Assembly (NCBI RefSeq): GCF_001076885.1
Contig: NZ_JVDT01000153.1
Location: 1-46,414 of the forward strand
Direction: 5' to 3'
DNA length: 46,414 nucleotides
DNA from: Bacillus sp. 522_BSPC
GTDB lineage: Bacteria > Bacillota > Bacilli > Bacillales > Cytobacillaceae
Shown here: positions 25,188 through 34,432 of the stretch, piece after piece
Layout of the letters: every line of letters begins with the position of its first letter
Numbering within the stretch: the stretch's first letter is position 1
Notes under the pieces: generated by a model
Database searches by the model: none
What the model saw: only the letters and a program-made list of their open reading frames with translations
Told to the model about the DNA's origin: nothing
Program-made: the position numbers and the translations under genes

Positions 25188-26096
25188 CTATGAATTAATA
25201 TCTAAATTTAACCAATGATCACTTGTTATTGGCATACTGAAACCGGCTGCCTTTGCTTCTGCGATTGTCACCATACCATTTCCATTTGTATCAATGCTGG
25301 AAATATCCTCATTTGTGTTGGAACTACTTGAATCGGTAGGCTCACTATCTGTTAAACCAAGAGATTCGTTTACTTCATCAGGATTCACATTGTCAAATGA
25401 ATCCGTAATGACATTTCCCTTTATTGTATAGGTATACTGATAACTGGAGGGAATTTGCGTTTCTGTATTCGGATAGGTGATAATTGCTTCAAAATTTGTC
25501 GCTCCGCCTGCCTTGCGGATCACTTCTTCCATATAAGCTTGATCACCATGTCGGTTTAGCGTACTATCTTGTGGGGTAATATTATAAGCATTTGAGACCC
25601 CTCCAAGTGAATCGGCAATGATATGTCCTTCATCTAAAACATCACTTTCCACACCAGGAACCTTCGCCTCGTCGGGATAGTATCTGCCAGAAGATAATAC
25701 AGGTTCATTATCGTCATCTTGAAGAATGATTTCATCAGCTACAACACGTACTAATTGCCCGTATTCATTGGTAAATGCCCAATATTCACGGTCGCCATAA
25801 CCAATGTCAACGACAACGTTTGATTCACGGTGTCCAGACAGATCTCCTCCATCAACTTCCATAAGTTTATACCCTGCGAACAGTTCATTATTTGGCTCGG
25901 TTTGTGTCTCTTCTACTACTGATTCATCGTCATCCTTCGTGCTCGTTTCTTCTTCACTATTTTCATTTGTATTAACAGTGGTTACTTCTTGTATTTCTGT
26001 TTCTCCATTTTTATTTGAAGTATCTTCTACATTGGCACAACCAACCATAACAATCGTCATTAAAATCATGATTAAATAGTTCATTTTTTTGTTCAT
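25188..26096 (-). CDS. lipoprotein DNA/RNA non-specific endonuclease with a C-terminal EF-hand-like motif
   Basis: A 302-residue secreted protein. A lipoprotein signal is clear (MNYLIMILMTIVMVGCAN, cleavage before Cys), then an acidic Ser/Thr/Glu-rich linker (about 20-70). The nuclease domain of the Endonuclease_NS_2 type follows, with DEGHIIADSLGG and NITPQDSTLNRHG, giving the His of the DGH-like motif and the metal-binding Asn. The C-terminus has DTNGNGMVTIAEAKAAGF, a calcium-binding EF-hand-like loop. The start at 26096 follows GGGAGAGC. It likely degrades extracellular DNA or RNA at the membrane surface. Confidence 0.85.
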   Translation of the reverse strand: MNKKMNYLIMILMTIVMVGCANVEDTSNKNGETEIQEVTTVNTNENSEEETSTKDDDESVVEETQTEPNNELFAGYKLMEVDGGDLSGHRESNVVVDIGYGDREYWAFTNEYGQLVRVVADEIILQDDDNEPVLSSGRYYPDEAKVPGVESDVLDEGHIIADSLGGVSNAYNITPQDSTLNRHGDQAYMEEVIRKAGGATNFEAIITYPNTETQIPSSYQYTYTIKGNVITDSFDNVNPDEVNESLGLTDSEPTDSSSSNTNEDISSIDTNGNGMVTIAEAKAAGFSMPITSDHWLNLDINS

Positions 26097-26319
26097 TCTA
26101 TGCTCTCCCATGGTAGTTTTATATTATTCCTGCTAAAAATCTTGGAATGTTAGGATTAATTAACAACATTAACCCAATGATAATAGTATATTCTAAGATT
26201 AGCATTATTTCAGCAGATATTTATTGGAAGTGTGAAAGATTATCATTTCAAAAAAGGCTTGCTCTATTTAAATAGCAATTTAAATAATGAAGCATAATTT
26301 ATGAAATCCCTATAAAAAT

Positions 26320-26363
26320 AAAAGAGACCAAAAAAGGATAGTTACTTCCTTTTGGTCTCTTTT
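26320..26363. terminator. terminator hairpin
   Basis: AAAAGAGACCAAAA pairs with TTTTGGTCTCTTTT around a 16-base loop with T-rich flanks. It probably ends the peptidase E-like gene on the minus strand. The rest of the gap 26112-26579 has a possible gene scrap at 26464-26580 (G/C-rich, plus strand) that I cannot identify. Confidence 0.6.
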
Positions 26364-26579
26364 GTTTTATGCCTCTAATCTTCCCTATTTTAAAGGATCT
26401 ATTAATTCTGAATGAGCGTTAAAAAATTCAGCACCATTTGCTACTATTGAATTTAGACAGTAGTTGCTGAGTTATGATCATCCGCCCTTGCTAGGTAAGC
26501 TACACAGCAACGCCACCAAACATGTCGAACTATCCCACTATTCCATGAAATTATTTAAAGAAGCGGGCGTATATCATGC

Positions 26580-27248
26580 TCAAGGTGTAAATAGTTTCCA
26601 TTGCCCTTCAGATAAAACTTCTACCGCTCCGTCAACTACTTTGATTGCAGTTTGATCATCAATTGCATATGCAGGTCCCTGTATCTCGACTGCCCATCTC
26701 TCTGCAGCAGCCATGGTATTTCCTGGCAGCATCTCGTGATCTAGATGCGGAAAAATGGAAAAATCAACTATTCTCAGTGTTCCATCACTTCCACTTGGTG
26801 GAGTCCAGCCAACAAAGTATTCTCCTATTCTAGGTGTCAAAACCATGCTCCCAGCACTCATTCCCACATAAACTGAGTTCAGTGATGTTAAAAGGTCTGC
26901 CAGTCCAGATTGACGCATCCAGTGGCACAGGTAAAGGGCGTCGCCGCCTGACACTAGCAGTACATCTGTTTCTTGAACAAGTGGTATCCATTGGTTTTCG
27001 TCGATACTTGGAAGTGCTGTAAGCTCCAACACGCCAACTGACTTCCAGCCAAGGTTGACCATGGGATTCTCTTCTTTTCCACTGATGAACTGCCATGCTT
27101 TGACTCCAGGGCCAACCCAAGGATGTCCATACATCGCTGTGGGAATGCACAGAGCGTTTGCCTCAGCAATCGGCTTTCCTAGCATATCAACCAGTGCGTC
27201 GTGTATGATTTTGTTATTGACGCCTCCAGATGTAAGCAGAAATTTCAT
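26580..27248 (-). CDS. peptidase E-like protein (peptidase S51 / type 1 glutamine amidotransferase-like)
   Basis: A 222-residue cytoplasmic protein: MKFLLTSGGVNNKIIHDALV at the start, DVLLVSGGDALYLCHWM, and the nucleophile elbow VYVGMSAGSMVL with Ser in the S51 position, then IFPHLDHEM with a likely catalytic His. Family members are aspartyl dipeptidases or cyanophycinase relatives. The start at 27248 has GGAGTGAGG directly upstream. The gene is visibly richer in G and C than its neighbours, which suggests acquisition from elsewhere. No operon partner is seen. Confidence 0.82.
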   Translation of the reverse strand: MKFLLTSGGVNNKIIHDALVDMLGKPIAEANALCIPTAMYGHPWVGPGVKAWQFISGKEENPMVNLGWKSVGVLELTALPSIDENQWIPLVQETDVLLVSGGDALYLCHWMRQSGLADLLTSLNSVYVGMSAGSMVLTPRIGEYFVGWTPPSGSDGTLRIVDFSIFPHLDHEMLPGNTMAAAERWAVEIQGPAYAIDDQTAIKVVDGAVEVLSEGQWKLFTP

Positions 27249-27423
27249 AACCTCACTCCTGTCTTTGCTTCGTATTGTCAAGTTTGTTTAGATTGTTAGG
27301 ATTGCATCCCTAGCTTAATGAACAATTCGAACATTTTAATTGAATCATTGCTATTCAGATGCCTAGTTAACTTATCTATCCAATACTAGATAAGTATAAT
27401 CTGTCCTATGCTATAAATTCTTG

Positions 27424-28185
27424 TTAATTGAAAAGGTGGTGTAATATTCGGTTCTTATCTGCAAAAAACTGTTTCATAATAGAATAATGTTGAGTATCTT
27501 CCAATTTAGACTCACTTAATCCTTCTTCTGTAATTTGGATGATTTTAGCATTTGGATATGCCATAATTATCGGCGAATGGGTAGCGATGATAAATTGAGA
27601 TCCTTTATTAACAAGTTCATTGATTCTAGCCAGCATCGTCATTTGTCTTAAGGGTGACAAGGCTGCTTCTGGTTCGTCTAAAATATATAAACCATTTCCT
27701 TGAAAACGCTCGTTAAATACGGCAAAGAATGATTCTCCATGGGATTGTTCATGAAGTGATTTACCTCCATAAGAATCTATAATTTTGGGATCCAAAAATG
27801 GTTCTTCTTTATCTAAATCTTCTATATTGGTTGCTACATTATAAAAAGTTTCAGCTCTAAAGAAAAAGTGTTCCTTTGGCCGGTTTACTCCTTTGATTAA
27901 ACGTAAGTATTCGTCTAAATTTGAATGAGAGTCATAACTCGAAAAATGAAAATTCAATGTGCCGCCTTCTGGATTGAATCCTAATGCAATAGCAATCCCC
28001 TCTAGTAATGTTGATTTTCCCATTCCGTTTTCACCGATAATATAAGTAACATTAGGATGAAACTGTAATTCATTTAAGTTCTGAATAGTTGGCAGATTAA
28101 GCGGAAAGTTGTCATAAGATAAAATATGGTCTCTTTTAAGACTTACAGACCTAATGTACTGAGAATCTTGCTCTAACGTTTTCAA
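27424..28185 (-). CDS. AAA-family ATPase (ABC-like single-domain ATPase)
   Basis: About 253 residues with the full ABC-type ATP site: Walker A IIGENGMGKSTLLEG (about 50-60), a signature-like SLHEQSHGESFF, Walker B GLYILDEPEAALSP and the H-loop IIATHSPIIM. There is no membrane domain and no partner gene, so it is not a typical transporter; such proteins are annotated simply as AAA ATPases. TTG at 28185 lies ten bases after GAGGTGA and is preferred to GTG at 28197, which is part of that site. The cellular role is unknown. Confidence 0.82.
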   Translation of the reverse strand: MKTLEQDSQYIRSVSLKRDHILSYDNFPLNLPTIQNLNELQFHPNVTYIIGENGMGKSTLLEGIAIALGFNPEGGTLNFHFSSYDSHSNLDEYLRLIKGVNRPKEHFFFRAETFYNVATNIEDLDKEEPFLDPKIIDSYGGKSLHEQSHGESFFAVFNERFQGNGLYILDEPEAALSPLRQMTMLARINELVNKGSQFIIATHSPIIMAYPNAKIIQITEEGLSESKLEDTQHYSIMKQFFADKNRILHHLFN

Positions 28186-28360
28186 TAAAAAAATCACCTC
28201 ATTCTGTCTGAATAAAAACTAACTTCTTCAGTCAAATAACTTATATTCCCGTTAAAACATAACCTTATTTTACCATAAATCGTTAAATTTACATGAAATA
28301 GAATCCATATGAAACAACAAGGAAATTAGCAGCCACTTTCATTATTAGTTAATCCCCTCA

Positions 28361-28735
28361 TCATAAAATCAAAGATAAAACAACCATCGAAAGGAAGACT
28401 GTCATAATAGTAAGTGCAGCAAGAATTAAAACAATTCCCATTGCACTTATACTAATAACTTGAAAGTGAATTAATATAATAAACAGAAAAAAATAAAACA
28501 TTATAATAAAATAGGAGTAAAACATTCCTTTTTCTCGTATTACTTTCATTCTTTCATCTTTATTCTTAAATTGTGGATGCAAATAACCAAGAGAAAGAAA
28601 CATAACAGATAACGCAAGAATTAGTGCATAAGTTGGAGATAATGGAAAATCACCTGTCATTCCACCATATAGGAAATAACCACTTTCTATCAATAAAAGA
28701 AAACCAATGACTATATAACCTAACCTTGATTTCAT
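28361..28735 (-). CDS. four-helix membrane protein paired with an XRE regulator
   Basis: A 124-residue protein with about four hydrophobic segments and a short charged loop in the middle (LHPQFKNKDERMKVIREKG). The start at 28735 follows GGAGGGAG. It lies 30 bases downstream of a small XRE-type regulator. Such regulator-plus-membrane-protein pairs are common in Bacillaceae; the membrane proteins carry various DUF names and have no established function. I do not recognise it more precisely. Confidence 0.7.
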   Translation of the reverse strand: MKSRLGYIVIGFLLLIESGYFLYGGMTGDFPLSPTYALILALSVMFLSLGYLHPQFKNKDERMKVIREKGMFYSYFIIMFYFFLFIILIHFQVISISAMGIVLILAALTIMTVFLSMVVLSLIL

Positions 28736-28765
28736 ATATACTCCCTCCTAATTTGTAAGCAAAAT

Positions 28766-28978
28766 TTATTTATAATCTCCTTCTTCTAAGATAAAAATAT
28801 TTTCCACATTTGTTTGAAATATTTCGGCGATCATCATTGCTAAAGGGAGGGATGGATTGTATCTCCCCTTTTCAATTGAAATAATTGTTTGTCTGGAAAC
28901 ACCTAACTTTTCAGCTAATTTATCTTGAGACAAACCAAATTGATTTCTATGTTCACTTAATTTATTTTTCAAATTCAT
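28766..28978 (-). CDS. small XRE-family transcriptional regulator
   Basis: A 70-residue protein that is almost entirely a Cro/C1-type helix-turn-helix (NQFGLSQDKLAEKLGVSRQTIISIEKGRYNPSL), followed by a short tail (VENIFILEEGDYK). ATG at 28978 has AGGTGG immediately upstream. It is typical of the small regulators that precede a membrane-protein gene, here 28361-28735, and probably controls that pair. Confidence 0.88.
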   Translation of the reverse strand: MNLKNKLSEHRNQFGLSQDKLAEKLGVSRQTIISIEKGRYNPSLPLAMMIAEIFQTNVENIFILEEGDYK

Positions 28979-29211
28979 CACCACCTATATTCCTTTACAG
29001 TATAAATGTAAAGGAAACTTAACGTCAAGTTACCTTTACATTCTAGTGATGACTATTTAATACAAAGTCTATCTCCTTTGCACTCTTCTATTCTTCTTTC
29101 CCAATAGAGGACACTCTTTACTCTTCTACAGCCAAAAAAGGGGCAACAATGAGGAGAATCCACCATATTGCAAAAAAAAAATCACTTGCCCTATCTTGTC
29201 GCCCTTTTCCC

Positions 29212-29805
29212 TTAAACGTGAAATACGATATTTGCGCGTTTTTTCGGACATTCTTTCTCAATATAATAATCCTCTGCCTTCCAGTACCTATTTTTGAATT
29301 TATCTAGATTCAGCTGCGTTTCTTTCCTTTCTCGTGAAAACCTAATTTCTTTTGGGCAATCTAAATAAAGAATAAAGTCAAAAAAATCTCTCCATTCTAT
29401 TCGTTGTAAAAAAACTCCCTCCATTATGATTAAGTCAGTATGTAACAATGAAATTATTTCTATTTGTTGGGTATCCGATTGGGAATTATATGTAGGCAAC
29501 TGTATTTCTGTTGCATTTTTGAGCTTTTTAAAAAGTTTTTCCTGTAATGCTTGGACATCCCATTGTAAATGATAGTATTCATACCATTCCTCATAACCAG
29601 TATGATAACGCCGATTTCTTTCTACAATATAATCATCTATATGTAAAACTTTCACAGAAAGTCCTCTTTCAAGGAGACTTGCTTCTAGTTTTTTTACCAT
29701 GGTTGTTTTTCCAGACCGGCTTAGCCCGTCTATACCTACGACTACTCTTTTCCCTTTTGCCGTTGGTAGCATGTTTTCTACTATAGCATTTATCTTATCT
29801 TGCAA
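29212..29805 (-). CDS. uridine kinase-like P-loop kinase
   Basis: A 197-residue P-loop protein: Walker A VGIDGLSRSGKTTMVKKL near residue 25, VLHIDDYIVERNRRYHTGYEEW after it, and DLIIMEGVFLQ as Walker B, followed by RFSRERKETQ. These features match the uridine kinase/phosphoribulokinase-like family that phosphorylates nucleosides or related small molecules. The start is TTG at 29805 behind GAGGGAC. It lies 18 bases downstream of a VOC-family gene and is probably co-transcribed. The substrate is not known. Confidence 0.78.
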   Translation of the reverse strand: MQDKINAIVENMLPTAKGKRVVVGIDGLSRSGKTTMVKKLEASLLERGLSVKVLHIDDYIVERNRRYHTGYEEWYEYYHLQWDVQALQEKLFKKLKNATEIQLPTYNSQSDTQQIEIISLLHTDLIIMEGVFLQRIEWRDFFDFILYLDCPKEIRFSRERKETQLNLDKFKNRYWKAEDYYIEKECPKKRANIVFHV

Positions 29806-29823
29806 ATTAGTCCCTCTTTTCCT

Positions 29824-30219
29824 TTACAGCTGTTTGCTTAAAATAGCCATCATTCGTTCTCGTTCTTCCTCTTTATCGTTGTATTCAAACAAACCAATCT
29901 GATTTCCCCATGGATCCTGGAAAGTTCCCCATCTAACTGGCACCTCTGCCCTCCCTTCTATCTGTAAACCTTCTATTTCTAACTCGCTCCTTAACCGATC
30001 CTGCTCGAAGTTAATATCCTTTACGGCAAAGCGGAGCGGTCCGCTTCCTTCGGATGGAATACCTTCTGCCACTTGCAGCCAGCATCCCGGCAGTATTTCC
30101 CATTCTGCAAACCCTTCATGGGGAACAAAATCCGGTTCCCTTTGAAAAAAAGTACTGTACCACTTTATTCCGTTCACTATATCCGATACTCTTATTTGAT
30201 AAGTCATTTCAAAAAACAT
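29824..30219 (-). CDS. VOC-family (glyoxalase/bleomycin-resistance fold) protein
   Basis: A 131-residue protein with the paired beta-alpha-beta-beta-beta modules of the VOC fold: QIRVSDIVNGIKWYSTFFQREPDF at the start and PVRWGTFQDPWGNQIGLFEY near the end, the last being the usual closing motif with a Glu-equivalent metal position. It could be a dioxygenase-like, lyase-like or drug-binding protein; the sequence does not decide. AGGTGAG lies just upstream of ATG 30219. It precedes the kinase gene by 18 bases. Confidence 0.78.
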   Translation of the reverse strand: MFFEMTYQIRVSDIVNGIKWYSTFFQREPDFVPHEGFAEWEILPGCWLQVAEGIPSEGSGPLRFAVKDINFEQDRLRSELEIEGLQIEGRAEVPVRWGTFQDPWGNQIGLFEYNDKEEERERMMAILSKQL

Positions 30220-30535
30220 TTACTCACCTCGTTGTATTAGTTGCCATATTTGCTTATTTTAAAATTATTTCTCCGCACTATTCTATCTTTTTCAACTAAT
30301 TTCCTACTATCAGACTTCCGCCTATATTCTCTCTTAAGGATAAATTAAGGTTAAATAGTAATAATAAGAACCATAAACAGGACTTTATACTCAGATTTTC
30401 ACATTAAGGAGGATCGCGGAAGACTTTTTAGCAAGTTTTAAAGAGAATTGGAAAAACAAGATAACTATTTTCCTAATGATTAGGCTAGAAATATATAATC
30501 TTTTTGAATATTATATATTTTACATCTAAGAAATT

Positions 30536-30553
30536 CCAATATAATTATATTGG
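30536..30553. promoter_or_regulatory. perfect 18-bp palindrome upstream of the chemotaxis receptor
   Basis: CCAATATAATTATATTGG is its own reverse complement and lies 39 bases before the receptor start. It looks like a dimer binding site. The rest of the 373-base gap 30220-30592 is A/T-rich and shows no gene. Confidence 0.35.
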
Positions 30554-30592
30554 TCATTCAAAAATTAAATTGTAAACGGCGGTCATAACTAT

Positions 30593-31924
30593 ATGAAAAA
30601 AATATCAACAAAGATTATCCTTTTATCTTTATTAAACTCAGTGTTAGTAGCTATTATTAATGTAAGTGCCTCTTTATTTATGAATGGGAGTGGCAGCGAT
30701 ACAGCTACTGCTGATCCAAGTATTGGCGCGGCACAGCCAATGCAAACTGGCTTTATGATTCCTACACCCATATTATGGGGATTAATTATTTCATTAATTA
30801 TTGGTATTATCTTATCTTATATTTTAGGCAAAGCAATCGAAAAACCGATTGTGAAGGTGACGGAATTTGCAAAGAAAACAGCCGATTTAGATTTGGCTGA
30901 TACAGATGATGACTTAGAAAAATTAGTAGAAATAAAAGACCAAACAGGGAATATGGCAAGAGCACTATATGAAACTAGAAAAGCACTTAAGAATATTACT
31001 TCCGAACTGCAAATAGTGTCTTCCACGGTTACTAATCAATCCAATCACCTTACTAAAAACACAGATGAAAATGTGAGCTCCATTACACAAATCGTTAATA
31101 CAATAGATCAGCTAGCACTCGGAAATTCCGAACAAGCAGACACCATGAGTGGAATTAGCGGGACTTTAGCAGATGTCGTTTCTTTAATTGATGGAATAGC
31201 TGCGAAAACATCTGAAAACGCAGAACAAGCTACTCATTCATTGGATTCTATCAATGAAGGCCAATTAAGCGTTGATATACAAACGAGGAAAATGGAGGAA
31301 ACACTTCTTGTATCAAATGAAGTTAATCATTCTATTAACGAACTAAAAGAAATGATTCATCAAGTTACAGGATTTGTTGGAATTATTACCTCTATTGCAG
31401 AACAAACGAATTTATTGGCACTAAATGCTTCTATAGAGGCTGCCAGAGCTGGTGAAGCTGGAAAAGGATTTTCCGTAGTAGCAGATGAAATAAGGAAATT
31501 AGCAGAACAGTCTTCCCATTCAGCAAGAGAGATAACATCTATTATCGAAAAGACTTCTGAGAAAACCGATTTAGCTGTTGCAAATATTGAACAATCCAAT
31601 AAATTAATCGATGAACAAAGAGATGCATTAAATATTACGGAAAAAGCTTTTGATAAAATTAGAACAATGTATGAAGGAATTGTAGACGGCTTTAAACAAA
31701 CTGCAACTGCTATGAAGACGGTTAATGGAAGTTCGCAAACGGTGTCGAATCAAATTCAAGATTTAACATCCCGTGTGGAGGAATTTGCAGCAAGTACAGA
31801 AGAAATATCCGCAACAGGAAAAGAACAGTTACTATCAACTGAAACCATTGCTAGTGCTGCTAAAGAATTAGACATTTTAGCTAGTAGATTAAATAAGCAG
31901 ATTAATAAGTTTAAGATTTCCTAA
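30593..31924 (+). CDS. methyl-accepting chemotaxis protein with a minimal outer segment
   Basis: A 443-residue receptor. The first membrane helix (about 8-30) is followed by only some 25-30 outer residues ([20 protein letters not shown]), then a second helix (about 58-80), a HAMP-like linker (80-130) and a long signalling coiled coil. The hallmark hairpin [21 protein letters not shown] (about 265-285) is intact. The lack of a normal ligand-binding domain suggests it senses membrane or cytoplasmic conditions or acts through a partner. It stands alone and is closed by the terminator at 31957. Confidence 0.93.
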   Translation: MKKISTKIILLSLLNSVLVAIINVSASLFMNGSGSDTATADPSIGAAQPMQTGFMIPTPILWGLIISLIIGIILSYILGKAIEKPIVKVTEFAKKTADLDLADTDDDLEKLVEIKDQTGNMARALYETRKALKNITSELQIVSSTVTNQSNHLTKNTDENVSSITQIVNTIDQLALGNSEQADTMSGISGTLADVVSLIDGIAAKTSENAEQATHSLDSINEGQLSVDIQTRKMEETLLVSNEVNHSINELKEMIHQVTGFVGIITSIAEQTNLLALNASIEAARAGEAGKGFSVVADEIRKLAEQSSHSAREITSIIEKTSEKTDLAVANIEQSNKLIDEQRDALNITEKAFDKIRTMYEGIVDGFKQTATAMKTVNGSSQTVSNQIQDLTSRVEEFAASTEEISATGKEQLLSTETIASAAKELDILASRLNKQINKFKIS

Positions 31925-31956
31925 TAATGATTCAAAATCATTCAAAACACTGAAAC

Positions 31957-31993
31957 AAAAGAGACCAGGTTGGTGGGGACCCTGGTCTCTTTT
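31957..31993 (+). terminator. terminator of the chemotaxis receptor gene
   Basis: AAAAGAGACCAGG pairs perfectly with CCTGGTCTCTTTT around an 11-base loop, followed by more T. It lies about 33 bases past the stop codon. Confidence 0.85.
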
Positions 31994-32105
31994 TCTGTGT
32001 TATACAAGGTGCAATTAAACCTTTTTAGTTAAAGGAAACAAAACGCAATCTTTAATCGTCTCCTTTCTTTAATATCTAAAAGACAGCTTCAATTGGAATT
32101 TTTCA

Positions 32106-32528
32106 TTAATCCTGACTAATCAAGTATTTCTCTTTAAAACTTGGACTTAACTCACTCCATACATCAAATTTATTTCCATCCATATCGAAAAAGACAAAAT
32201 TATTACCTGGATGTCCTCTATCCTCTATATCCCCTACCGTTACACCTTTTTCCATTAACACGTAATGAAGTTTCTTTAAATCTTCTATACCGTCTACTTC
32301 AAATGTCAGAAAGAAATGCTCCTTATCTTTGCCATCTTGAAAGGCTGCTTTTTCTCCTTTCTGCGATTTAACAAGAAAGAAGCTTTGATTCGCAAAATCC
32401 AGAATGGCTTTCTCTTCATTTCTGAAATTTTCAATTGCACCTAATTTTTCTTGATACCAGTTTGAAGCTAACTCTGGATTCTCAACTGGTAGATAGATTG
32501 TTCCAACTCTGTGAATGATTGTATTCAT
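32106..32528 (-). CDS. VOC-family protein
   Basis: A 140-residue glyoxalase-fold protein: HRVGTIYLPVENPELASNWYQEKLG at the start, HFFLTFEVDGIEDLKKLHYVL in the middle, and GHPGNNFVFFDMDGNKFDVWSEL near the end, the standard closing motif of the VOC fold. His, Glu and similar residues could bind a metal. The start follows AAAAGGAGG. It is a single gene with no partner, so its substrate is unknown. It is not closely similar to the VOC protein at 29824-30219. Confidence 0.8.
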   Translation of the reverse strand: MNTIIHRVGTIYLPVENPELASNWYQEKLGAIENFRNEEKAILDFANQSFFLVKSQKGEKAAFQDGKDKEHFFLTFEVDGIEDLKKLHYVLMEKGVTVGDIEDRGHPGNNFVFFDMDGNKFDVWSELSPSFKEKYLISQD

Positions 32529-32799
32529 CTTGATCCTCCTTTTGGGATAATATAAGATTCATACTTTCATTCGACAAAAGGAAAAGATATCCTTTTTCTT
32601 TTAGCAATTTACACTATATCAATTTGGCTAACATTCTTGCTTGGTTAGGTGATTAATTGTGAGTTTGGATCATATATTATAATTTGGCCTGATATCATTC
32701 CTACGTTTTATATTTTCGCTAAGGAGATTCATGAACACTTGTAAAACTGCTCTTTTTTATAACGAGAATCTTTAAATAGTTTTAATCTAACACCTTTTT

Positions 32800-33225
32800 T
32801 TAAGCTAATTTAATGATGGTTGGTTCTACTTCACTCAAAATTTCAAAGGTTTCATCCGAGGTAACAATAATATAATGGTCTATATGATAATGCTCACTTC
32901 CTGGACCAGGTAGTTGATCATACCAATCTACAAAATCTGAATTTATAGCCTTATATAAGGACCATGATTTTCTGACTGTATCCACTTCGTTTTTACGAGC
33001 CTGAAAAGCTGGTTCTGCTAAATCACTCCGCTTCATTTCATCTGCAAATCTACAGGCTAAAATATAATTTCCATTCTTTTCTTTATTAAATTGTATTTGA
33101 TAAGTATTATTCTGAATATCTTCTAACGTTATTTGTAAGCCCTTTGAGTATTTGAACTCAACTAATTCTAGTGCTCCTTCTATAGCAATGCTAGGAATCC
33201 ATACTTTTAAGTTAAGCTTTTTCAT
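32800..33225 (-). CDS. uncharacterised soluble protein
   Basis: A 141-residue protein with no signal peptide or membrane helix, preceded by a clear AAAAAGGAGG site. The centre holds a charged segment (ADEMKRSDLAEPAFQARKNEVDTVRKSW) and the C-terminal half carries LPGPGSEHYHIDHYIIVTSDE, with several His that could bind metal. I do not recognise the family. It is followed by the hairpin terminator family at 33294 on its upstream side and stands alone. Confidence 0.6.
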   Translation of the reverse strand: MKKLNLKVWIPSIAIEGALELVEFKYSKGLQITLEDIQNNTYQIQFNKEKNGNYILACRFADEMKRSDLAEPAFQARKNEVDTVRKSWSLYKAINSDFVDWYDQLPGPGSEHYHIDHYIIVTSDETFEILSEVEPTIIKLA

Positions 33226-33293
33226 ACTTTTCCTCCTTTTTGAAAAACTCCTTCAGTTAATATTTCCCATCCATTATAACTCTTTTTTTATAC

Positions 33294-33341
33294 AAAAAAC
33301 CCACCTTTCGTATGACCTTTTCATACAAAAAGTGAGTTTTC
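33294..33341. terminator. terminator-like hairpin (recurring type)
   Basis: AAAACCCACCTTTCGTATGA faces TCATACAAAAAGTGAGTTTT around a short loop. Very similar hairpins occur at 38413-38465, 40529-40575 and, truncated, from 40640. Confidence 0.6.
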
Positions 33342-33428
33342 TTTTATCATTATCTTTTTAACCATGTTCCCTCAGCTAACCTTTCATCGCTAAATTCTCT
33401 AAAAAGATTACATCCTACTGAAATTGTA

Positions 33429-33917
33429 TTACTGTTTATTATACTTATAACTTTCCAATAGTATCACTTCTAACTTTCCAATCCATTTATAATAAACTAA
33501 TAAGATAAGTAGAAGGATAGGTACAACAATTAATTCATACCATAAATGCCACCAACCCAAATGGAAATATCCCCAAGGTTCTGGAAGTAAAACAAGTGCT
33601 TCATAAATGATAACTCCCACTGTCCAACTAGCAATATAAATTACCTTTCTTTTCAAATCGGATACAAAAGGAAACCAACTTAAAAATAGGATGTTTACTG
33701 GAGGAATCAGTAATGTATGTGCAAGGACACCAAGCCAATCAATACCTTTATCAAAATACCAATATCCATGGTACTTGAATTCGACCATCACATCAAAAAC
33801 GTTCTGAAATGCAATGGTAAATATCCAAATACTAAACATTGCATTCATGCTAGCTATTTTATTTTTTTGAAAGGCAATTAAATTAAATAAAATAATGGAA
33901 ATAAATAGAAAAATCAT
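33429..33917 (-). CDS. CBO0543-like integral membrane protein
   Basis: A 162-residue membrane protein with about five helices. The pattern WYFDKGIDWLGVLAHTLLIPPVNILFLSWFPF and the later YEALVLLPEPWGYFHLGWWHL match the CBO0543 family found in spore-forming Firmicutes, whose function is not known. The ribosome site (AAGGA) is weak and rather far upstream. Another protein of the same general type is encoded at 34433-35008, so these may be diverged paralogues. Confidence 0.65.
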   Translation of the reverse strand: MIFLFISIILFNLIAFQKNKIASMNAMFSIWIFTIAFQNVFDVMVEFKYHGYWYFDKGIDWLGVLAHTLLIPPVNILFLSWFPFVSDLKRKVIYIASWTVGVIIYEALVLLPEPWGYFHLGWWHLWYELIVVPILLLILLVYYKWIGKLEVILLESYKYNKQ

Positions 33918-34432
33918 CGTTTGTATTATTTTCCTTTTTAATAATATGTTATCCTGAATAAATCTAATAATACATCGCTAAGCTTGTTTATTAAAAAATC
34001 TTCCTAAACCAACTACACTTTTTATACCAATAATACAGCCCCACTATTTGCTTAAAGCTCCAACCGGGTAAAAGCGAAATCAATATTAAATTTTCAACAT
34101 GTTATCTTTTCCAACCCATTCGAAAAATTGTCATTGGTTTACTGGAAATGAACCTATCTTAGTGAGGTCTTGATGAAATAAGACCACCTAAACTTAGGGG
34201 GCAGCCACAATGAGTTATTCTCTATATGTCATTTTATTCGATTGCATAGTTTCACAACTTGATCATTGAATATGAATGATGATAATCAATTTATTCTTAT
34301 TGCGCGAGTGGTAAGGAGATAGGCTGCCTATAGGGACATATGAAGAAGAGATTCTATTGCTAAAACGCTACTCTCCTTCTTTAATTATATGAAGATTCCT
34401 TCGAGAAAGTATAGTTACAATAATCAACAGCA
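33918..34432. other. 515-base stretch without a recognisable gene
   Basis: A small GGTCTT/AAGACC hairpin lies at about 34167-34186 without a T-run. A 19-codon frame from 34210 has a G-rich sequence before it but is too short to call. I see nothing else. Confidence 0.4.

Noticed and set aside
26464-26655. Plus-strand reading frame of 63 codons
   Set aside because: It runs antisense into the peptidase E-like gene, has no ribosome site and shows no family match; only the part before 26580 may be a gene scrap.
26830-27169. Overlapping frames inside the peptidase E-like gene
   Set aside because: They are shifted readings of a G/C-rich gene; the S51 motifs are all in the frame listed.
29106-29215. 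G-rich and A-run sequence after the kinase gene
   Set aside because: A T-run is present on the minus strand, but I could not find a convincing stem before it.
34167-34186. GGTCTT/AAGACC hairpin
   Set aside because: It has no T-run and no adjacent gene end, so I do not call it a terminator.
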